Position numbers and translations under genes: made by a program | Part shown: positions 18,995 to 39,396 of the stretch, in pieces | Layout of the letters: the number at the start of each line of letters is the position of its first letter | Position numbering within the stretch: position 1 is the stretch's first letter | Notes under the pieces: generated by a model | The model's input: only the letters and a program-made list of their open reading frames with translations | What the model was told of the DNA's origin: nothing | Database searches by the model: none | Assembly: GCA_027972325.1 (NCBI GenBank) | Contig: JAPMOS010000052.1 | Span: forward strand, 147,501-211,500 | Reading direction: 5' to 3' | DNA: 64,000 bases | DNA from: Paratrimastix pyriformis | Lineage: Eukaryota; Preaxostyla; Paratrimastigidae

Positions 18995-21482
18995 ATGTCC
19001 AAAGAGAAAAGAAAGCTTCAAGCTCTTGTGATCTGTGATACATTCACGGAGCACTTTGACCCCATCTCACTTGAGATCCCGGAGGTTTGTTTTTGTAGAG
19101 GACTCTCGCCTGCGATTCTCCGGAACTTTCGGTAGATTCTCTTCCCAATCGCCAACATCCCTCTCCTCGAGTACACTCTTGAATTCCTCTCGACCTCTGA
19201 GGTTCAAGATGTTATTTTGGCCACAAATTTTCATTCTCAGGCGCTGGAAGACTATTTGAGGACCTCTCGGTGGCATTCGGCCAAACAAAAGATCCATGTG
19301 CGGGTAGTGAAATGTGGCAAAGCAAATTTTGGCGACACCATGCGCTTTATTGATGAACACCACGTCGTTTCGGGCGATTTCGTTCTCTGTGTCGGCGGAG
19401 TCGTTTCCAACATGAATCTCGATGAGGTCATCCGGCTTCATGGGTCTGTGCAACATTCTTTCGAATCTGCCCTTCACCTCTCTGGTAGCGCTCGCCTTGA
19501 AGCGGATCCGAACTCTGTCTGCACTCTGGTCTTTAAGGAGATGGGGCGTGCACTGCCTGCCCGACCCCGGGACGCGGACCTCTTTGTGGGCTACGAGGCG
19601 CTCGAGCAGCAGCTGCTGCTCTATCAGTGGTTAGCTCCTCCATCCCCTATATGGCCTCCTTTGAAAAATTGTGCTTCCACCCCCGGCGATGCCATCCTCA
19701 CCTTGTTTCGGGCGGGCGATCTGTTTTTATACCCCCGGGGGGATAGCTCCACACGGGGCACGGCCGCCGCCCGAGAGCCGGTGACCATGGGTGCCGAGCA
19801 CGTCACCCACAAGCGACCCATGACCATCCGCTCGGACCTGGTCTTCTCCCAGATCGCCGTGTGCTCAACCGATGTCCGTCTCCTCGCCCCCGACCCCGCC
19901 CACCTCATCCCGTTTTTCTCTTTCTGCTGTGCAGGCGCCGGGCCTGTTCACGTCGAACTACGACTACCAGACCTTCCAGGACTTCGTCGAGGGCGCCCTC
20001 GAATCGCTGCTCGGCCACCGGCTCTTCGTCCACGTGCTGACCGAGGAGTACGCCTCGGGGGTGCCCTCGTGGGCCCTCTACCACGCCGTCACCCGGGACG
20101 TCCTCTGTCGGTGGGCCTACCCGCTGGCCCCCGACACCCTCATCACCAGCCCCGGCGAGCCGCCATACACCTACCAGCGCACGTGCATCTACCGGGGCCA
20201 GGAACTTGAGCTCAGCCGGACCTGCGTCCTCGGGTGCAACACCATCCTGGGCAACCGGACGGCCGTCGGGGCGGGGGTGGTCATCCAGGGATCCGCACTG
20301 GGCAAGCGCTGCCGCCTGGGTCGGTGCCCCTGGCTGGGGGGCGGGCGGGAAGGACCGGGGGGGGGGGGGGGGGGGGGGTCGGTGAGTGGGATTCGAAACG
20401 AGTGTTTCACGGCCCGCATATGATGTTGTTGATGTTGATTGGATGTTGATGTTGATGACTGGGTGATGTTGATGTTGATGACTGGATGTTGATGTTTTGA
20501 ATGCCTCCCGCCAGTCCCTTGCGAAGCTGTCCATGAAGCTGCTGGTGCAGGCTGCCCGGTTCGTGCCCGGGACGCGTCGTGAGCCGACGATCTCACGCCT
20601 TCCGCTTCCCTTCCTGCCCCCTCCGATAGCCGATCGGGTCGAGCTGCACCAGAGCCACCTCTGGGAGGACGTCGAAGTGGGGGCGGGCACGGTCGTCACG
20701 GGGGCCGTCATCTGCAGCGGGGCCCGAATCGGGGCCAACGTGCGCATCGGCGAGGGCGCCATCATCGGCCCGGAGGTCTGCCCCTGCCGTCCCCGCGCCC
20801 GATCGCTCGTCAACGAGCTCCCCATCTCTGCAACACGACCGCTACCACTCCGGAATCTTCACCAGCATCATCACCAGCACCATTACCATCACCATCACCA
20901 TCACCATCACCATCCGCAGCATCACTGTTCATCATCACTACTGTTCATCATCACTACTGTTCATCATCACTGTTCTTCGTCATCACCACCACCACCACCA
21001 CCACAACCCGACCACCACCACCACCACAACCCGGCCACCACCACCACAACCCGGCCACCACCACCACCACCACCACCACCACCACCACCACCACCACCAC
21101 CACCACCACCACCACCACCACCACCACCACCACCACCACCACCACCACCACCACCACCACCACCACCACCGTCGCCTCTGGCCATTTGATTCACATCCCC
21201 AACTGTTCACTGCGTCCACTCTTGCGTTCTCACGGGGCAGGTTCGCATCCCCGACGGGATGGTCGTGCCGGCCCGCGTCTGCCTGACCACAGTCCACCGG
21301 CGGCCCACCTTCGGCCCCGGGGCGGCCGCGGAGACGGAGGACGAGGAGGAGGGCGGTCCGCCCGTGCTTCTGCTGCCTGCTCGCTCCATCTATGGATGTC
21401 TCGCGCAATCTCTACCACCTCTCCACCACCACCGCAACCATACGATGAGAATGATTCGATGATGATGATGATGGTGTGATGA

Positions 21483-21539
<57 letters not shown>

Positions 21540-23357
21540 CGATGATGCTGTTCCTGCATGTCCAACCGTGATGATGACGGGGCTGTGTGCAACCGCCGCT
21601 CATGCGGGACCCACCCCCACCCCACCCCATCCACCCCCTGCTGCAGAACCCGAGGCCGCCGCGACGACATGCAAGATCGCCTTCCCGGCCGGGTCGCCCG
21701 TGTGGGTCTGGCCCTACTCGACCGGCTCGCCCGATGTGGGTCTCGGTCCGTGGCCCCGCGGCGCCCCGGTTGTTGCTGATGGGGGGCTGCCGTTGCTGGT
21801 GGTGTGATCTGTCAAGAAGCAGGACGATGGGCAGGTCCTGAAGACATGTGAGGACCACCTCGTGCCTGCTGGGTTGCTGGTGATGCCTTTTGCTTGTTCG
21901 GTCGTTCGGGCGTTCGGGCGTTCGGGCGTTCGGGCGTTTCGGTCGTTCGGTCGTTCGGTCGTTCGGTCGTTTCGTTCTTGTTTGGTTTGCGTGCTTGGCT
22001 TGCTTGTTGGCTTGGTTCTTATGGGGCGTCCCTTCCGTGATTCATCCGCGGCACATCCCCCCTCCGACTTCCGACCCCTCTTGACGGTGGCCTGCCCTTG
22101 GGCCCCCAAGTGCCGCCCGAGCTGCCCGAGCCGACGGACGAGGAGGAGGACCTCGAGGAGGAGGGCGAGGAGCACATCCAGGACATCGACCAGCGTCCGT
22201 CCTCCCCTGCCGCACCACCCTGCCGCACCACCCTCAGCTGGTTGGAATGTGCGGCCGGGAAGGGCCATTCAAAGCCCCCATTGCATCATCTGCCCTGAGG
22301 GGCGGGGCGACCCGCTGACTCGGATTCGCGGCTCGTGTCACATCACCATACAACACACGTCTGTTTGATCTGTGACCTCACCCACCCCCCCACCCCCCAC
22401 TCCCCCGCGTGCGTTCGTTTTTGCAGGGTTCCACGAGGAGCTGGCGGACACCTTCCTCCGCGGCATCCACGGGGGCCACAAGTGCGAGAACGTCGAGGTG
22501 GAGATCTCCGGGGTTCGGTTCGCCTACGACAAGACCGCCCTCGACTGTCTGTGCCCCCCGTTGCCTCCTCCTGTCTCGTGCCCTCCTGTCTCGTGCCCTC
22601 CTCCCTCCTGTCTCGTGCCCTCCTCCCTCCTGTCTCGTGCCCTGTCTCGTGCCCTCGTGCCCTCGTATCTCTTGCCTCTCTCGGGCCAAACCCACATCCT
22701 TGGGGGCCGCCACCCTTCCACCCCCCCCCCCCCCCCACCCCCCGTCACCCCCAGGCGGCCAGGCGATGCTGGAGGCGATCATCCTCGACCAGCCACCCAA
22801 GGACACCATCCCCGCCCTGAAGAAGGTCCGCTCCTTCGTGGCGCCAGCCCCCACCACCCACCCAGCCCCTTTCCCCCCACGCCATTGGTTTGCCCACACG
22901 CTCCGATGTGGTTTCCACGGAACGGGGTCGCGCCCTGCTCACTCCTCGCTTCTCGTGCCCGCCCCGGCCCCACCCCACCCCGCCCCACTCCGCCCCGCCC
23001 CGCCCCGCTCTTGCAGCTGTTGCCCAAGTGGGGCCCCACCCTGGCCAAGCAGTTCTCCAACGAGAACGAGGACCAGCTCGAGGCCGTATACACCCTGCAG
23101 GTCCGTCCCCGCCCGCGCCCTTCCCGTGGTGACCCAGCCATTCATACGGGACCCCCCCGGACGCCGCAAAATCACATTGTTTCTGCTTCTTCTGCTTCTT
23201 CCACCGTCCCATCACCACCAGTCCCTGGTGGAGCACAGCCCGGAGTATCAGTCCTCGTTCATGATGCTCCTGCACACTTTCTACAACGCGGATATCCTCT
23301 CCGAGGAGGCCGTCCTCCAGGCCCGCCGCCCGCTGTCCCTTGCCCTCACCGCCACCG

Positions 23358-23390
<33 letters not shown>

Positions 23391-24120
23391 TCATCATCAC
23401 CACCACCACCATCCACCATCATCATCACCCACCATCAGCATCACCCACCATCAGCATCACCATCACCATCAGCATCAGCATCATCCAATCATCACCACCA
23501 TCATCACCATCATCACCACCACCACCATCATCCCACGGCAACAGTACGCCCTGTCCTCCTGACTTCCTCTCCCCTCCACCTCGGCAGTGGTCCCGCGAAG
23601 TGGCCCAGGAGGCGGCAGACTCCCTCGAGGCGACCCTCCTCAAGCAGGTCCGTGTGCGCCGCCCCTTCGACCGGACATCCCGGGGTTGGGTTGCGCAGCA
23701 GCTCCCCCCGGGTTGGGCCCCCGAATGACGTGGGGTGTGAGCGCGGCATTGGTCGGGTGGTCTGGTGCCTCATGCTCGTCGCCCGGCCTCTCTGGGTTGC
23801 AGTGCGCCCCCTTCTTGCAATGGCTCCAAGAGGACGATGACGAGGACGAGGAGGATGAGGAGGAGGATGACGAGGACGAGGACGAGGATGGGAAGAAGCC
23901 CGCGGCACGTGGGGGTGTCGATGACGAGGAGGATGATGAGGACGAAGACGACGAGGACGGGGCCGCTCCGGCATTGGCTAAGAAGGCGCCGGCCGGCAAG
24001 GGCGACGAGGATGATGATGATGATGACGAGGACGAGGACGAGGACGAGGACGAGAACGCCCACAAGTCGCCGATGGGGCCACCACAGCAAAGGGCGCCCG
24101 GGCCGAAGGTAAAGAAGTGA
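18995..24120 (+). CDS. EIF2B5: Translation initiation factor eIF2B, epsilon (catalytic) subunit, 15 exons
   Basis: Guanine-nucleotide exchange factor for eIF2, which recycles eIF2-GDP to eIF2-GTP in the cytosol. Exons: 18995-19084, 19136-19443, 19489-19629, 19747-19873, 19935-20319, 20630-20775, 21241-21355, 21647-21739, 22111-22194, 22427-22546, 22755-22825, 23017-23100, 23222-23320, 23588-23647, 23803-24120; all phases agree (746 residues). Seen: nucleotidyltransferase-like domain (LQALVICDTFTEHFDPIS, LEYTLEFL, SNYDYQTFQDFV), left-handed beta-helix repeats (GNRTAVGAGVVIQGS, ARIGANVRIGEGAIIG), acidic linker, and a W2/HEAT catalytic domain ending FLQWLQEDDDEDEE. Odd: the normally short acidic end is extended to ~100 residues of Asp/Glu runs interrupted by basic and Pro patches. 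Exon 13 seems to end before GC rather than GT. The exon 8 donor is the least certain boundary. Confidence 0.95.
20858..21176. repeat. CAC/CCA microsatellite in eIF2B-epsilon intron 6
   Basis: Long (CCA)n array with CATCAC and ACCCGGCCACCA interruptions, filling most of the 465-nt intron. Just after it lies the exon 7 acceptor GGGGCAG. Confidence 0.95.
21455..21542. repeat. GATGAT microsatellite in eIF2B-epsilon intron 7
   Basis: About twenty-five GAT/ATG trinucleotides within intron 7 (21356-21646). Confidence 0.93.
21893..21975. repeat. TTCGGGCG / TTCGGTCG octamer repeat
   Basis: About ten tandem octamers of the form GTTCGGGC or GTTCGGTC in intron 8 of the eIF2B-epsilon gene. Confidence 0.85.
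22560..22680. repeat. CCTCCTGTCTCGTGCC repeat
   Basis: Roughly eight imperfect 8-16-bp units (CCTCCTGT, CTCGTGCC) in intron 10 of the eIF2B-epsilon gene. Pyrimidine-rich in the sense strand. Confidence 0.85.
23345..23535. repeat. CATCAC microsatellite in eIF2B-epsilon intron 13
   Basis: Mixed CAT/CAC/CAG trinucleotide array occupying most of intron 13 (23321-23587), between the W2-domain exons encoding SEEAVLQ and WSREVAQ. Confidence 0.93.
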
Positions 24121-24880
24121 CCGAAACAGGAGCGGTACGTACGGGCGAACCGGCAGTCGCAGGGGTTGATCGGGTGATGATGATGACTGTGGTTGAAAGT
24201 ATCTCCTTTCTCAGCTCGGGTCGGCTGGTTGGGGACAGAGACAGGGGGTGCGGATGGCAGGGTGATGGCATGACGTTGAATCCGGGAAGGCAGAAGCAAG
24301 ACGCGTCTCCGTCCTTTTCCCCATTCCGTCTGGGCGACACTTGCGCTCGCACCTGCCTGCTGGAGCACTCTCTCCTCTGGGTCTGTCAATGACCTGTACG
24401 TATGCATGCATCCGGGGAGTGCGCGACCAAAAGCGGAAGTTCCGCCCGACCGTAACCCTGGAAACGGCCGCACACAGCTTCCCAACCGGGCGACAGAATC
24501 GCAAGTCGAGCTCCCAGCCCTCGACGCCCCCGCCCTTCGGAGGCCGCCCGGGGCCTCCCCACTTTCCTGTTGCCGGCACCCACACACCGACAAACAACAG
24601 GGGGCCGCCCGTCTGATGCAACTCGATCTGTTCAAAAACAAAAATCCAAACCCAAAGCGAACGCACACACAATCCGGGGAACGGGGGGGGGGGGAGGGGA
24701 GAAGAAACAAACGAGGCTGGAGGGAGAGCGGAAGGGAGAGGAGAGGAGGAGGCGAAAAAACGGAAAAGAAAAAAACGGAATGGACGAGTGATGGGAGGGG
24801 GAGAGAGAGACCAACCACACACAGACGCCCCGGACACAGAGCCCGGACCCACAAATCGACACGAAAGGACAGAAAGACGC
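24121..24880. other. Convergent intergenic region
   Basis: About 760 bp between the convergent stops of eIF2B-epsilon (+) and the kinase (-). It contains a G-run (24681-24690) and purine-rich DNA (24690-24810). No supported gene or RNA. Confidence 0.5.
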
Positions 24881-33451
<8,571 letters not shown>

Positions 33452-34191
33452 CTTCAGGTGTGGAATTTCGAGAAAAATCCGAGAAAGAACCCAAAAACGG
33501 TGAGCATCTCACAATGAAATGGGACCAGAACACACCTTCATTGTGAAGAAACGAGGTGAGATTAGAAGAAGAGAAGCATGTGAGGATATGGACGGGGGAT
33601 TAGGAACTGCTTTGATTTTTTTGGACTCGAGATTTCTGCTCTTTTTGCGTCTCGTTTGGTCCCATCGAACCTTTTCCCGGGTGGGGCATATCTCCAAGAA
33701 CACGCCTTTTCGAAAGGCAGACAGACACCCCCCACCCCTTCGATACATGCATCCTCTCGTGGGTTTTGGCACCGAACCCTTGACCTCGCCAACGGGCACG
33801 CACTCAATGCAGTTCTCCTTGTTTGCGGCCCGCCCGATTCCGATGGAGTTGGACAGGTCACAAACTTCGAACGTTTCAGATGTCGAGCAGATGTAGCAAG
33901 TTGCGGTCGAGGAAATCACTTTGCCAGGGTGAATGTTGCCAGGAGGTGCTCGCAGAGGCCCCCCACCCCAGAGCGATGGCTCATACTGTTGACTTCCTCG
34001 GCCCTCTTGGGTTCCGGTGCCACCCGCGCGCTCGGTAGTCCTCCCCGCATCCGCCCACCCCCAGCCGTCCGCAACGCCAGGCCGACGGGGTGCGAACATT
34101 TCCTGTTGGATCTGCGGGGGTCGCGGACCGGCACGCCGCCGCCACCCAACCCCGACGTTTCGTGGCCCAGTCGAAGGAAGGGAAAGCGGAT
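33452..34191 (-). other. Open minus-strand segment with two CxxC pairs, unassigned
   Basis: Between the kinase and MED11 the minus strand is open from 34330 to 33509. Around 33920-33745 it reads TCYICSTSETFEVCDLSN and NCIECVPVGEVKG, with two CxxC pairs that could bind zinc. It may be an upstream exon of the kinase gene or a separate small gene. I could not place a start, splice sites or a known family. Confidence 0.3.
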
Positions 34192-34689
34192 TCAGGCAGG
34201 GGGAAGGTCCGCATTGGCTGGTGAGGCTACAGGAGCGGGAGGTGATGAAAGGGCTTCGCCGGCCTCCTTCAGTCGAGCTTCGCCGGCCTCCATCTGTGGA
34301 CGGGCAGGTGGGAATGAACGATGGCAACAAGCATGTCAGACCTTGAGCTGTGCGATACGGAGTTTGATACGCTCCTGGTACGATTCAAACTCGTATGGAA
34401 CCAACGCTGTTAATGGCACCGAAATGGTGGTGAGCAACTCGTTGATTGCCTCAAAACAGATTTAGAACACGAGAGCTGGTACAACAGACTGCTACATTCG
34501 AATAAAAACTAGCGGCAACAGAGGAAAGTTCTTTTGCATCCATTTTGGGATAGGAGGACAGCAGCCGAAGAGCGTTTGCCGAAATATCGAGAAGTCCCAC
34601 GATTTTCTGAAAGACGGGTCAGCCCAAAGATCAAAAAAAAAAAATCCAAATCAGACATCTTCAGCTGTGAGAAGACGTTCGAAGGACAT
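34192..34689 (-). CDS. MED11: Mediator complex subunit 11-like protein
   Basis: Small head-module subunit of Mediator, which with MED22 links RNA polymerase II to activators. Exons 34689-34657 (MSFERLLTAED), 34606-34490 (KIVGLLDISANALRLLSSY), 34449-34342 (AINELLTTISVPLTALVPYE...) and 34293-34192; donors GTCTGA, GTCTGT, GTCTGA. Length is 119 residues (human MED11 is 117). Matches to the family: an N-terminal helix of the ERLxxLxxIExxI type, then a long helix, then YQERIKLRIAQLKME, resembling the SYxxRKxxxxAxxRVxxARLKL end of animal MED11. The exon structure and length support the call; the sequence similarity is modest. Confidence 0.6.
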
Positions 34690-35288
34690 AGTCAAGAGAA
34701 CATAAAACAACCTCTCCGGTCAGAAAAAAAAGCGAGCCGAAGCAACCTTCGGGGAGGAGGAAGGTTTCCCGGCAGATCCCCGACAGCATAAACGAGGGGG
34801 ATCTGAGCAAGACGTGGTCGGTTGGCGGACCCCGTTCGTGCTTAGAGGAAGAGCCCAACAAGGGATGCTTCCATGAAATGCAATGGGTTGATTGTCCGAA
34901 GGCCGGCGCTGCGGTATATATGCGTTGAAAGGCGGAGACAACAGCATCACGTCTCCTCCGTCGAGACAGTCGTCACACTCGGGCCGAGACTCCGAGCGGC
35001 CCCGAAGCGTGTCCAAGCCGCGACGGGGCGGTCGCGACGGCTCACCTCGACGGTCGGCCGAGATCACTGCCCGGGAATGGTTCGTGGGCGTCGCCGTGGC
35101 CGCCGATCGCTTCCTTGGTCGTCGCGGTGCAGGACTGGTTCACCAGCCTCGCGCACTCAGGCGGGGCGTGCCAGTGCCACCAAGGCCAGGGTCGCCTCGG
35201 CCGCCAGGGCGTCGAGCGAGCGGATGGACGGTGCCTGCATGATTGGCTTCTTCCGACATCGTAAGTGGCGGATTGGCGGGCTGGTACC
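34690..35288. other. Intergenic region between MED11 and actin 3' end
   Basis: About 600 bp. TATATA lies near 34913-34919 on the plus strand, some 225 bp upstream of the MED11 ATG. No supported coding frame: the longer frames are Arg/Pro-rich with no domain. Confidence 0.4.
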
Positions 35289-35547
35289 TCAGAAGCACTT
35301 CTTGTGGACGATGCTGGGCCCGACCTCGTCGTACTCGGCTTTGGTGATCCACATCGCGCGGAAGGAGGCCAGCGAGGCCACGATGGAGCCACCGATCCAA
35401 GCGGCGTACTTGCGTTCCGATGGTGCCACGACACGCAGCTGGCTCTGTGGTGGTGCGTGGGCAGCGATGTCTCGAGTGACCCGCTCCGGGAAGCCGCGGA
35501 ACATCTGCACAAGGCATATGGCATGACGTGAGACGGGTGGTGGTGGT

Positions 35548-35596
<49 letters not shown>

Positions 35597-36953
35597 GAGG
35601 AGGAGGAGGGGGGGGGGGTCTGTTCGCCCCATTCGCTCAATCACATGTCACTCTCTCTGTACAGACTGTGGAGCCACCGCAGAGGACAATGTTGCGGAAG
35701 AGTTCCGTGCGGACGTCCTCGTCGCAGCGCATGATCGAGTTCAACCCCACGCGATCGATGCCCTCGGCGGGCCCATCTGGGGCCAGCAGCTGCGGCCGGA
35801 ACAGAAGCTCCGCGCACCTGCCGCAAAGCGAAGAGACGACCGAGAAAAAGGTGAGGAAGAGGTCTATCGCAGAAGAGGTATCGCTGGGTGCCAACTGCCG
35901 CGGAAACGGGCGCCTTCCACATTGCCCACACGGCTCGCAGACATGATGCGCTCGCGTTCCAGAGGGATGACAGTCCCGTCGGGCATCTGGTAAGCCGGGG
36001 CCCCGGGGTACGTGCGAGGATTGACAGCGATGTCGCGCTCGTAGTCAAACGAGACGAAGCACAGCCGCTCCTTGATGTCCCGCAGGACGTCGAACTCGAG
36101 AGAAAGCGGGATCTTGACGCCGCTGCGAAAGGGAACCAAACGACGACCGTCAGGAAAACGAGAAGGCATCGAAAATATCCGGGTGGTGTGTATGTGGTGG
36201 TGGTGTGGTGGTGGTGGTGGTGGTGGTGGTGGTGGGGGGGTGGGGGGGCACGGACCGCTCTTCGAGGGTTTTGTGCAAGAACCGGGTGATGTCAATCCCT
36301 CCCATGTCCATCCGGAGCACCCCGTGCGGCATTGGGTAACCTTCGTAAATCTTGCGAGAAGGAGATGACATGATTCGATCGGAAGAAATGGTGGGTGGGC
36401 ATGCAGACCGGAACTGCATGGGTGATTCCCTCTCCGGAGTCGACCAGCAGCCCGGTAATGCGACCGCTGCAATAGAGCGCCAGGGCGGCAGAAATCTGGG
36501 AAAACATACTCGGCACGGCAAACGTCTCGAAGAGCATGGTGGTGGTGTGCTCGCGATGCTGCTTGGGGGTGAGTGGTGCCTCGGAGACGAAAACAGGGGA
36601 GCTGTTTGGGTCCACACAGAGCTCAGTGTACATGGTATGGTGCCTAACAAACAGCCTGAGCGAGCGAACGCGAGAGCGAAAAGTGAGGACCAGATTGTTT
36701 CCATCTCGTCCCAATGAGTGACCAGCCCACGCTTGATAGGGAAATGAAGGTCCAACAAGCCGCTATTTCGCAGCGCCTCATCACCGATGTAGAGCCGAGA
36801 ATCGGAGGCAGGAAGCAAGGATGCTTCAAGTTGCCGATGCCGTCCGACAACAGAAGGGAAGATGGTTCGAGGAAAATCTTCACCGGCAAAGCCTGCTCGG
36901 CAGACGCCACTCCCACAATCCACAACAACACTGCGCTGGAGAGGCTCAGTCAT
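35289..36953 (-). CDS. Divergent actin, six exons
   Basis: ATP-binding cytoskeletal protein. Exons 36953-36691, 36655-36409, 36350-36256, 36122-35943, 35817-35667 and 35504-35289 give 383 residues (conventional actin is ~375). Seen: phosphate-1 loop [42 protein letters not shown], phosphate-2 loop [46 protein letters not shown], and C-terminus [10 protein letters not shown]. The order and the C-terminus are those of true actin. Many positions are changed: SRYYR-independent loops shortened, [10 protein letters not shown] in place of LAGRDLTDYL, and LCGGST in place of LSGGTT. It may be a diverged actin paralogue or a novel actin-related protein. Introns have GTCYG-like donors and one carries a GGT array (36190-36235). 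Confidence 0.9.
35553..35620. repeat. G-run and GGA array in actin intron 5
   Basis: A run of about 20 G followed by (GGA)n and another G-run, inside the intron between actin exons 5 and 6. In the transcript it is a long poly-C/CCT tract. Confidence 0.9.
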
Positions 36954-39396
36954 CTTTGAAAAATCCGGAACCGAGAGAGCCCTTGGCGTGTTTGATTCTT
37001 CTCCCGTTCTGCTCTTTGGATTTTCGGTTGCAACAGAAAAAGCCGTTTTTTTCTCTCCCACCGGCTTCCGGGGACCGCCCAGGCCCAACCAGACGTGATC
37101 GGAGGCCCGCTTTTTTTTTGTTGGAAAGGCAACAGCAGCCCGCGTCGGGTGGCCAAAGTTTGAAGGGCCTTGCAAAGAGGACCACTGATGTGCGATGCCC
37201 GCGATATCATCGAGCTGGTTTGTTACACGAAAATGGTTTTTTCTCACAGTTTTCAACAAATGGGAGTGGCTACGCGATATCGGGACGGCCCCGATGATCT
37301 TGCGAAAACCAATCCCAAATGACCCCCGTTTATCCCCCGCACCTGAATACCAATTGACCCATAAAACCAACCCTGCTATCCAGACCTCACCAAACTTCCC
37401 CGCACATTTCGCCATCTGAGCAAAAAAATCCCGTCCCAAATGACCCCCTTTTCTCTGAAGGAATAGAATCTCCCGCAAGTGAATATTGAAGGGCACCGCG
37501 GGCCGTGGGTCGAAACTTCCTCTCCAGTGAACGACCCAACAAACGGGAAAATACCAGCCGAAACGGAGAGAGGGACTAGAACCTTTGTAAAAGCGATCCT
37601 GGCATATTTGAATGCGGGTGACTCACGTGCTTGCTTACAAAAGATTTTTTCTTTAGAAAAACCGCAGTGCATCAATTAGAGGATAGTGACGGAACCACAT
37701 CGTGCGATATTTTCTCCCATTCTCGCCGTGAAACCTGCATGAACGCAAACTCGCATTCTCGTGTTGCAAAGTTCCCTCCGAATCCTCCGTTTGCTTTACC
37801 TCAAGTTGTGGTCTTCTTTCTTTGGTTTCCTCAACCACAACACATTCCGATTAAGCTCATCGGCATCACGCTCAGCTGCGTGGTCAGTGGCTCAAACGAT
37901 CTGTGTAATTTAGTTTCTTTGTCTTGTTTTCACAGCACACGACACGAAAAACAAAGTGGATACCTCACTCGTCTGTCTTTGGGCAGTTTTCACGGGAGAA
38001 AAAACAACAATGAGAACCAGGGGGTAATATTGCTTCGGCCGGCGGTTCAGGTGGGAGGTGCTCTTGGGTGTGCTTTGGGTGTGCCCATTCGGCAGCACCC
38101 CTAATGGCCATCCATTTGAGATAGTTGGGAGATGGCTGCGTTTTTTGGGTGAGACTTCCGGAACCCTATCATCGTCCCGGATTCTCGTGGCCGGACCCAA
38201 ATAGACTCAACTAGTTGTCTTGAAAGGCGTCTCCACGTCCCGGTCACTCGCCGACTCAAGCATCGTCTCGACATGTGGGACTGGTTTCTACATTTTGGTA
38301 CCAGAGGGGGAAAAAAATATTGTTGGTGCAAACGAACGGACCTTGCACGGTGAGTACGGGATGGTGGGCCACTAAGGTCGGAGGGCCCTGGGCCCGGGTG
38401 GGTGGGCTGATCAAGAATGTGCATTCGGAAAAACTTGCTCCGATCCAAATGCTTGGTGGACTGATATGAAGTTGTGAGATGGCCAAGTGGTTTGGTGTGG
38501 TGAGTGAGACTCCGGTGCCGAGTGGTGGTGGTGAAATGAGGATACTCGAATGTCTGAAGTGAACCGAGTGAGTTGAGGCCTGGAAATCACCTGGATGTGA
38601 GAATGAATAGATAACGCGAATGACTTGGTGATCTAGTGAAAGAGTAAGGTGAAAAGTGATAAGTGATTCCCATCCCTAAAAAATTGATAAAGCGTCGATC
38701 TATTCGGAAAGGAAGCAATGAAATACATAAACAGATACAACAGAAACAAAAGATTAGCCAGAAAAAAAAAGCGTCGCGACCAAAGGCGGCTGGAAAATTG
38801 ACGCGTTCAAAAAAGAGAGAGATGCTGAAGCGCAGGTTGAAGCCGCTCCGGTCTTTTTCAAATCTTGTTTGGGGTCCACGACCCCCGTGCCGCGGGCTTT
38901 TTGGCCATGATGCGGTTTCAAAAAAATCTTTGTTTGAATCCATTTGTTTTCCCGTTTAGAAAACACGGTACACAGTGACGATTTTTGCCCATTCTTTTAT
39001 TTGAATGCCCTTGCCGCGGGCTTTTTCGAGGTTTGTTTCCACCAGGACACCCGGCCGTCGCGGGCCGCCAGGTTGGTCATGTGAAAACCGGGTACACAGA
39101 GACTCGTTTTCGCGCTAGCCGGCCATCTATGATGGCCGGTTCCACTTTCCGGAAACCAGTCCCCTTTCCGGAAACCAGTCCCATGTGATGTAAGCAATCA
39201 GGTGTGCAAATCTGTTCCCCACTCCGAATTCAAACAAATTCTCCATAAGAATTGACTTTCTTGGTGCGCCATCTGTTCCCAATCGCGCCACTCAAGCATC
39301 AGATCATGCGATCTCCGGTTTGTTCTTTCTTCTTTCTTCTCGCCCCTCTAAATGCCCATTGCGCGCAGGTTCCCGTCAATTGGTCGTTAAACAAGG
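36954..39396. other. AT-richer gene-free interval
   Basis: About 2.4 kb with visibly lower GC than its surroundings and many homopolymer A/T runs. Frames are short and carry no domain. Two related patches contain CCGCGGGCTTTTT and GGTACACAG near 38,890-38,990 and 39,010-39,100, and GAAACCAGTCCC is repeated at about 39,160-39,183. Actin upstream control sequence must lie at its left end. No RNA gene recognised. Confidence 0.45.

Noticed and set aside
36954-37496. N-terminal extension of actin by an open upstream frame
   Set aside because: The ATG at 36953 gives the family-typical start. The upstream frame has no similarity to actin and lower coding quality.
38663-38959. Lys/Arg-rich 98-codon ORF
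   Set aside because: Composition follows an A-rich patch; no domain and no support from spacing or splice sites.
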